DNA of 64,000 nt from Pseudomonadota bacterium (GTDB taxonomy: Bacteria; Pseudomonadota; Alphaproteobacteria; Rhodospirillales; Casp-alpha2): positions 1 through 64,000 of the forward strand of contig JAQBYB010000001.1 of NCBI GenBank assembly GCA_027624235.1. Direction: 5' to 3'. Below, in pieces: positions 58,614-64,000 of the stretch. The notes beneath the pieces were generated by a model, which was given only the letters and a program-made list of their open reading frames with translations, made no database searches and had not been told where the DNA came from. Position numbers and translations under genes: made by a program. Within the stretch, counting starts at the first letter, position 1; each line of letters begins with the position of its first letter.

Positions 58614-59315
58614 ATGGCAAGAATAGCCCGCGTCGTCGTTCCCGGCATCGCCCATCACGTCACCCAACGGGGCAACCGGCGGATGGAAACCTTTTTCAGC
58701 GCCGATGATTGCAGGCTCTACCGCGATCTGCTGGCCGACCATTGCGCCCAGGCGGGGGTCTCGGTGTGGGCCTATTGCCTGATGCCCAACCACGTGCACC
58801 TGATCATGGTTCCCGCCCACGAGGACGGCCTGCGCCAGGCGCTCGGCGAAACCCATCGCCGCTACACCCGCCAAATCAATTTCCGCGAAGGCTGGCGCGG
58901 GCATCTTTGGCAGGAGCGGTTTCACTCATTCCCCATGGACGAAAACCATTTGGCGACGGCGGTCCGCTACGTCGAACTGAACCCGGTCCGCGCCCGGCTG
59001 GCCGAGGCCGCCGCCGATTGGCCCTGGTCCAGCGCCCGCGCCCATGTCGAGGGCCGCGACGATGGCCTCGTTCTAACCGCGCCGATGCTGGAACGGTTCG
59101 GCGACTGGCTGGCGTTCCTGGGTCAGGAGTCCAGCGAACCGGAATTGGTATCCCTGCGCCAGCACCAGCGCACCGGTCGGCCATGGGGCGGCGCGGACTT
59201 CGTCGAACGGCTGGAGACGACGCTTGGCCGTCGGCTTAAACCAGGCCGGGCAGGACGCAAGCCGAAACGCCGGGAGGGAGAGGGGAAATTAGGATTAATT
59301 GGGGGACAGGATTAA
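58614..59315 (+). CDS. REP-associated tyrosine transposase (RAYT, IS200-like)
   Basis: A 233-residue Y1 transposase with HVTQRGNRRMETFF, the histidine motif MPNHVHLIM near residue 60 and the catalytic Tyr in HRRYTRQIN near residue 87, then the family block VRYVELNPVRARL. The last 25 residues are basic. RAYTs act on the REP hairpins beside their genes. The frame is intact, so it may be active. No ribosome site is clear before the ATG. Confidence 0.9.
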   Translation: MARIARVVVPGIAHHVTQRGNRRMETFFSADDCRLYRDLLADHCAQAGVSVWAYCLMPNHVHLIMVPAHEDGLRQALGETHRRYTRQINFREGWRGHLWQERFHSFPMDENHLATAVRYVELNPVRARLAEAAADWPWSSARAHVEGRDDGLVLTAPMLERFGDWLAFLGQESSEPELVSLRQHQRTGRPWGGADFVERLETTLGRRLKPGRAGRKPKRREGEGKLGLIGGQD

Positions 59316-59371
59316 TTTGGGGACAGTATACTTATTTTAAGTTTAACATACTGATTTAATTATATTTTTTG

Positions 59372-59470
59372 TTAAATAAGTATACTGTCCCCCAATTAAC
59401 ATCCTTAAATAAGTATACTGTCCCCCAATTAACATCCTTAAATAAGTATACTGTCCCCCAATTAACATCC
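59372..59470 (+). repeat. Three tandem 33-bp repeats
   Basis: Identical units of 33 bp (TTAAATAAGTATACTG followed by TCCCCCAATTAACATCC) occupy 59372-59404, 59405-59437 and 59438-59470. Each contains the palindrome AGTATACT. The first unit forms a 19-bp perfect inverted repeat with 59319-59337. They lie just past the prfB stop, within its probable 3' transcript. Confidence 0.92.
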
Positions 59471-59504
59471 CTCGCCCCGCAAGTGGTCAGGATTTACCCT
59501 ACCC

Positions 59505-60615
59505 CTACCCCCCATCCTTCTTCACCCGCGCCGCCAGCGCGGCGGCCATGAAATCGTCGAGGTCGCCGTCCATGACGGCCTGGACGTTGGAGGTCTCGAC
59601 ATTGGTGCGGGTGTCCTTGACCAACTGATAGGGCTGCATGACGTAGGACCGGATCTGGTGGCCCCAGCCGATGTCGGTCTTCTCGCCGCGTTCGGATTCC
59701 GCCTTGGCCTCGCGGTCGCTCAGTTCCTTCTCATACAGCCGCGCTTTCAGCATATTCATGGCGGTGGCGCGGTTTTTATGCTGCGACCGGCTGCTTTGGC
59801 ATTGCACGACGATGTTTGTCGGCAGGTGGGTCAGGCGGATGGCGCTGTCGGTTTTGTTGACGTGCTGGCCGCCGGCGCCGGACGCGCGGTAGGTATCGAC
59901 GCGCAGGTCCTTGTCATCGATGGCGATGTCGATTTCATCATCGATGGCCGGATAAATCCAGGCCGACGCGAATGACGTGTGGCGGCGCGACGACGAGTCA
60001 TAGGGCGATATCCGCACCAGCCGGTGAACGCCGCTTTCGGTCTTCATCCAGCCATAGGCGTTATGTCCGGCGATTCTAATGGTCGCTGATTTCAACCCGG
60101 CTTCTTCCCCGGCGCTGGCTTCCAGCCATTCGACCGTGTGGCCATGGGCCTCGGCCCAGCGCGTATACATGCGCAGAAGCATTTCCGCCCAGTCCTGGGC
60201 CTCGGTGCCGCCGGCGCCGGCATGGATTTCCAGATAACAATCGTTGGCGTCGGCCTCACCGGACAGCAGGGTCTGCAATTCCGCCTTGGCGGCGCGCGCC
60301 TGAACGTCCCTGAGCGCCGTTTCCGCCTCTTCGGCGACCGCTTGGTCGGCTTCGGCCTCGGCCAGTTCCAGCAGTTCCAGATTATCGGCGAGGCCGCTTT
60401 GCAGCCCATGAATTTCGGCAAGGCTCGATTCCAGCCGCGTCCGCTCGCGCATCATTGCTTGCGCTTTTTCGGCGTTGTTCCAGAAACCGGCGGCTTCGCT
60501 GAGGGCGTTTAGTTCGTCGAGACGGCTTTGGGCGCTGTCATAGTCAAAGATGCCTCCTCAGCAGTTCCAGAGACTGCTTGATTTCGGAAGCCATTGTTTC
60601 GATTTCCGCGCGCAT
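59505..60615 (-). CDS. prfB: Peptide chain release factor 2, programmed +1 frameshift
   Basis: RF2 releases peptides at UGA and UAA. The first part runs from ATG at 60615 for 23 codons to an in-frame TGA at 60546-60544; reading continues after a +1 shift at GAC (60545) to the TAG at 59505, giving 369 residues, close to E. coli's 365. The GGQ catalytic motif is in [12 protein letters not shown]. The stop-recognition tripeptide reads SPY, in [14 protein letters not shown], where E. coli has SPF. The stop lies 34 bp from the 33-bp repeats. Confidence 0.94.
60543..60558 (-). promoter_or_regulatory. prfB +1 programmed frameshift site
   Basis: The minus strand reads AGGAGG CAT CTT TGA C: an internal Shine-Dalgarno-like hexamer three bases before the slippery CTT, then the UGA stop followed by C. 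This is the classical autoregulatory site at which low RF2 level favours the frameshift and more RF2 is made. Confidence 0.93.
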
Positions 60616-60692
60616 GGGGGAGTGCTCCTAAGACCCGGTCATGGCCGGTTTGTAGTCGGGATTGTGGCTTCGAACAAGTCCACAGTTAGGCG

Positions 60693-63137
60693 TCAATACA
60701 GACCGCCGGTCCCCGTTGCCGGTTGCCGCTCGTCGCCCTCGGCGGACCAGCTTTCGCCTTCGAGGACTTCGGTGCGTCCGGTCGGCACCGTGCCCGGCAT
60801 AAAGGCCTCAAGAATGACATTCTTATCCCCGAGCCGCGCCAGCTCGCCAGTTGACGCATTCACCCGCACCAGGCGAATGCCCGGCGGAATACGGAACGGA
60901 ATCGCTTTCTTTTTTTCTAGCGCCGCGGCCATGAAGTCGCGAAACAACGGCGCCGCCACACTGGACCCGGTTTCCTGGCGGCCCAGCGTCTTGGGCGTGT
61001 CGAAGCCGACAAAAACGCCGACCGCCAAATCCGGCGAAAAACCGATGAACCAGGTGTCCTTATCCGCATTGGTGGTTCCGGTTTTTCCGGCCAACGGCTT
61101 GCCGACGGTGCTGATCCGCCGCCCGGTTCCCCGCTCGACGACGCCCATCAACATGCTGACCACCTGATAGGCGCTGCCGGGTTTGGTCACCGGTTTACGG
61201 GTGTCGGCGATCACCGGCGTTTCCTGGCGGGTCCAGAAGGTGGCCCGGCAGTTGACGCAATTACGCCGGTCGTGGCGGAAAATGGTCTCTCCGTGGCGAT
61301 CCTGTATCCGGTCAATCAAGGTCGGCGTGATGAGTTTGCCGCCGTTGACCAACATCGCATACGCGGTGGTGATTCTCAGCAACGTGGTTTCGCCTGAGCC
61401 CAACGCCATCGACAATGTTTCCGGCAATAAATCGACGACCCCAAATCGCTGGGCGTATTCCGAGACGGTCTCCATGCCAATCGTCTGAGCCAGGCGCACG
61501 GTCATCAGGTTGCGTGATTTTTCGAGGCCCAACCGCATCGTCGACGGGCCGTAGAATTGTTTGGTGTAGTTAGCGGGCCGCCATTTCGGCAACCCCGGTC
61601 CCTGGTCGATTACAAAAGGCGCATCCAGGATCAGGGTCGAAGGCGTATAGCCGTGATCCAGCGCCGCCAGATAAACAAACGGCTTGAACGCTGAGCCCGG
61701 TTGCCGCATCGCCTGGGTGGCACGGTTGAACTGGCTGCGCTCGTACGAATAGCCCCCGGACATCGCCAGAATACGGCCCGTATGGGGATCCAAGGCGACG
61801 ATGGAACCATCGATGTCGGGCAATTGCCTGAGAGCGTAGGTCCCCGCCGGATAGGCGACTCCCTTCGCATTGGCGATGATGGGATCAACGATGATGACAT
61901 CGCCGGGAACCAGGACGTCGGCCGGGCTGGTCACCTTGGCGCCGCGATTTTGATTCTCCAGCCAGGGCCGCGCCCACGTCATTTCAGCCAGCGGGATACG
62001 CCCATTGGCGCCATCTGCTAAGCCGATCAGGGCATCGTCCGGGCGAAGCCCAACAACGACGGCCAACAGGTGGGCGCCGATCCCCTTAACGGCAGGAATT
62101 TTGGCCAGCGCGCGCTGCCATTCGATCTTGATATCAAGCCGGGTTCCCTCTGCCAATCGGGCAACCGGCCCGCGCCATCCGTGGCGGCGGTCATATGTCT
62201 CCAGCCCATCGCGAAGAACCTTGTCGGCGATCGCCTGCAGCCTGGGATCCATGGTCGTGCGCACCGACAGACCGCCCTTGTACAGTTTTTTCTCGCCATA
62301 TCGGGTGTCCAGCTGGCGGCGGACTTCCTCGGCAAAATATTCAGCCGTGATGTATTCGGTGGCCGAGCGCTGCCGCACCTCCAGGGGCAGCGCCATCGCC
62401 TGTTCCGCTTCGGCCTGGGTGATAAGGCCGTCGGCCTGCAGGCGGCCGATGACCCAGTCGCGACGCGCCTTGGCCGCCTCCGGCTTTTTCAGGGGATTAT
62501 AGTTATTGGGCGCCTTCGGCAGGGCCGCCAGGAAGGCCGCCTCGTCGATGCTCAGCTCATCCATGGATTTATCGAAATAGTTGAGCGCCGCCGCCGCCAC
62601 GCCGTACGAACCGAACCCCAGATAAATCTCATTCAGGTACAACTCCAGAATCCTGTCCTTGCTGAGCGCGCGTTCAATCCGAAACGCTAAAATCGCTTCC
62701 TTGATCTTTCTTTGCCACGACACTTCGTTGGTCAACAGGAAGTTCTTGGCCACCTGCTGGGTGATCGTCGAGGCGCCGACCGGACGTTTTGACCTTCCCA
62801 GGTTCCGAACATTGGTGAGCGCCGCGCGAATGACACTGAAAACATCGACGCCGGGGTGGAGGTAGAAATTCTTGTCCTCGGCGGCGAGAAACGATTGGAC
62901 GACGCGCCTCGGCATCGCCTTGATCGGCACAAAAACCCTCTTTTCAGTCGCGTATTCAGCCAACAGCCGCCCATCACCCCCGTATACCCTGGTCATGACC
63001 GGCGGTTCATAATCAGCGAGTTGGCGGTATTCGGGAAGGCCACGGCCGTAGTTTTGGAAGATAAATAGAACACCGCCGGCGCCGACAACGGCAACAACCA
63101 GTAAAATTCCAAAAATGGTCAGAAGGACTCGGAGCAT
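60693..63137 (-). CDS. mrcA: Penicillin-binding protein 1A
   Basis: A bifunctional peptidoglycan synthase of 814 residues: membrane anchor near 5-28, glycosyltransferase domain with EDKNFYLHPGVD and GASTITQQVAKN (about residues 90-145), and a transpeptidase domain with the active SXXK in GSAFKPFVYL near residue 480, SRN and the KTGTT box near 665. An insertion with two cysteines, NCVNCRATFW, lies near residue 625. The ATG at 63137 was used; a TTG lies one codon before. Confidence 0.94.
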   Translation of the reverse strand: MLRVLLTIFGILLVVAVVGAGGVLFIFQNYGRGLPEYRQLADYEPPVMTRVYGGDGRLLAEYATEKRVFVPIKAMPRRVVQSFLAAEDKNFYLHPGVDVFSVIRAALTNVRNLGRSKRPVGASTITQQVAKNFLLTNEVSWQRKIKEAILAFRIERALSKDRILELYLNEIYLGFGSYGVAAAALNYFDKSMDELSIDEAAFLAALPKAPNNYNPLKKPEAAKARRDWVIGRLQADGLITQAEAEQAMALPLEVRQRSATEYITAEYFAEEVRRQLDTRYGEKKLYKGGLSVRTTMDPRLQAIADKVLRDGLETYDRRHGWRGPVARLAEGTRLDIKIEWQRALAKIPAVKGIGAHLLAVVVGLRPDDALIGLADGANGRIPLAEMTWARPWLENQNRGAKVTSPADVLVPGDVIIVDPIIANAKGVAYPAGTYALRQLPDIDGSIVALDPHTGRILAMSGGYSYERSQFNRATQAMRQPGSAFKPFVYLAALDHGYTPSTLILDAPFVIDQGPGLPKWRPANYTKQFYGPSTMRLGLEKSRNLMTVRLAQTIGMETVSEYAQRFGVVDLLPETLSMALGSGETTLLRITTAYAMLVNGGKLITPTLIDRIQDRHGETIFRHDRRNCVNCRATFWTRQETPVIADTRKPVTKPGSAYQVVSMLMGVVERGTGRRISTVGKPLAGKTGTTNADKDTWFIGFSPDLAVGVFVGFDTPKTLGRQETGSSVAAPLFRDFMAAALEKKKAIPFRIPPGIRLVRVNASTGELARLGDKNVILEAFMPGTVPTGRTEVLEGESWSAEGDERQPATGTGGLY

Positions 63138-63211
63138 CAAACAATTCTACCACATGTCGACGGATCGACCCGACACACTATAAGAGGTAAATATGGCGAG
63201 GGTATGGCCGC

Positions 63212-64000
63212 TTATTTTCGAGTCGCTTCCTCGATAAGAACAAAAAATTCGCTGACGGCCTTGGTCACCGCCGACGCCAAGCGGGCGCGGTAGCCACTGG
63301 AACGCAGCGCCCGTTCGTCTTCTGGGTTGGACAAAAAACCTATTTCCAGCAGCACCGAGGGGATGTCCGGCGCTTTCAACACCGCAAAGCCGGCGAATCG
63401 GTGGGTATTGCGGAGCACCGTCGTCTTACGCTTCAGATCCTTGATCAGCATCGTCGCAAAACGAGACGACTGGTTCATGGATTCCCGCTGCGCCAAATCG
63501 ATCAGGATATTAGTGACTTCCGGTGTCTCAAAGGTCAGGTCGACGCCGGCGATCAGGTCCGCCTTGTTTTCCTTCTCCGCCAATTCCTGGGCTTCCTTAT
63601 CGGATGATTTTTCCGAAAGCGTGTAAATCGCCGGACCCTTGATGGCGATGTTCCTGACCGAATCCGCGTGAATGGAGATAAACAGATCGGCCTTGGCGTC
63701 GCGCGCCATCCGAACCCGGTCGCGAAGCCGGACAAAAATATCCCTGTCATGGGTTAGCTGAACCTCGAACCGCCCTGTTTGTTCAAGCTGTCGCTTGAGT
63801 TCGCGGGCCATGGCCAAGGTGATGTGTTTTTCATAGATGCCGGAAACACCGATGGTGCCGGGATCGACGCCACCGTGGCCGGGGTCGATCATCACGACAT
63901 ATTTTTTGCCGCGGTGTTTCGGTTCCGGTTTACGCGGCGCCAAACGGAAGGGCGAAGCCTGTTCGGGGGCCGAAACCGGTCCCTTAACCAAAACCATTTT
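63212..64000 (-). CDS. N-acetylmuramoyl-L-alanine amidase (AmiC-type), 5' end outside window
   Basis: The 3' part (at least 262 codons) of a zinc-dependent amidase: VVMIDPGHGGVDPGTIG holds the first His, and LFISIHADS and LLEIGFLSNPED supply the further zinc ligand and catalytic Glu. Such enzymes cleave peptidoglycan at cell separation. The frame is open through the window edge, so the start and any signal or AMIN domain are not visible. It lies 75 bp upstream of mrcA on the same strand. Confidence 0.92.
   Translation of the reverse strand, partial: KMVLVKGPVSAPEQASPFRLAPRKPEPKHRGKKYVVMIDPGHGGVDPGTIGVSGIYEKHITLAMARELKRQLEQTGRFEVQLTHDRDIFVRLRDRVRMARDAKADLFISIHADSVRNIAIKGPAIYTLSEKSSDKEAQELAEKENKADLIAGVDLTFETPEVTNILIDLAQRESMNQSSRFATMLIKDLKRKTTVLRNTHRFAGFAVLKAPDIPSVLLEIGFLSNPEDERALRSSGYRARLASAVTKAVSEFFVLIEEATRK

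Larger units (their letters stand above)
58533..59470 (+). mobile_element. REP/RAYT unit with flanking repeats
   Basis: A 45-bp sequence ending GGGGGACAGTATACTTATTT stands before the transposase gene (58533-58577), and again after it (59293-59337) with three differences. Three tandem inverted 33-bp copies follow at 59372-59470. This is the layout of REP sequences with their REP-associated tyrosine transposase. The unit lies between the fliL-repeat cassette and prfB. Confidence 0.8.

Noticed and set aside
59372-59470. 33-bp direct repeats considered as a CRISPR array
   Set aside because: The units are contiguous without spacers, contain the RAYT end sequence, and there are no cas genes.
60455-60615. 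prfB read as a pseudogene because of the in-frame TGA
   Set aside because: The TGA stands in the classical frameshift context and both frames match RF2 continuously.

Overview
The window is about 64 kb of a GC-rich alphaproteobacterial chromosome, most likely from a Rhodospirillales-type organism. Supporting signs are the F0 ATP synthase set with paired b' and b subunits and no F1 genes attached, the gene order mutY / DUF721 / dsbA-like / smc, a GTG-started SMC, DUF2336 and DUF2207-LemA genes, YhdH/AcuI-type reductase, and elongator tRNA-Met of the alphaproteobacterial type. Most of it is housekeeping DNA, with short accessory patches at 1-430, about 42.0-43.6 kb and about 54.3-59.5 kb.

Layout. 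1-0.5 kb: two truncated tRNA 3' ends (initiator Met and Arg-CCG) followed by an intact tRNA-Met with its terminator. 0.8-3.6 kb: lipoprotein, acrylyl-CoA reductase-like enzyme, dihydroorotase. 4.2-10.6 kb: a tightly overlapping minus-strand cluster for a surface glycan (GT9, two tandem GT2 paralogues, two GT4-type enzymes, asparagine synthase-like amidotransferase). 10.8-18.8 kb: YgfZ, a methyltransferase, a HIT protein, pyruvate phosphate dikinase and both subunits of glycyl-tRNA synthetase. 18.9-23.6 kb: LemA/DUF2207 pair, a TrmN6-like methyltransferase, DUF2007, a polyprenyl diphosphate synthase and tRNA-Pro. 23.7-29.6 kb: one minus-strand operon phnD-phnC-phnE-phnE-glpD-HAD phosphatase, a phosphonate-type ABC importer joined to glycerol-3-phosphate dehydrogenase rather than to C-P lyase. 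29.8-32.3 kb: a membrane-tethered TRAP-type binding protein and a DUF2336 protein. 32.6-42.0 kb: cytochrome c, apt, mutY, DUF721, DsbA-like protein, smc, and atpI-B-E-F'-F.

42.0-43.6 kb is an accessory patch: an IS3-like remnant, a His-rich secreted protein, an IS21-like end remnant, an orphan terminase-small-subunit-like gene, and directly after it a striking array of ten 11-bp (last two 10-bp) units with core ATGNCNACC. 43.6-54.4 kb returns to core genes: anmK, tyrS, a large AsmA-like protein, glnE, bcp, a DUF455 ferritin-like protein and fliL. 54.4-58.2 kb carries a TRAP transporter (DctP-Q-M) plus a BASS-type permease; this cassette is bracketed by two 92-bp, about 95% identical copies of the fliL 3' end, the second of which is followed by another short 11-bp array. 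58.5-59.5 kb is a REP-associated tyrosine transposase with its repeats. 59.5-64 kb: prfB with a programmed +1 frameshift, mrcA (PBP1A) and the 3' part of an amidase gene.

The most unusual signals are the fliL-repeat-bounded transporter cassette, the two related 11-bp helical-period arrays at accessory boundaries, the RAYT unit with three 33-bp repeats, and the phosphonate-type importer wired to GlpD and a HAD phosphatase. No CRISPR array, rRNA operon or complete prophage is present.
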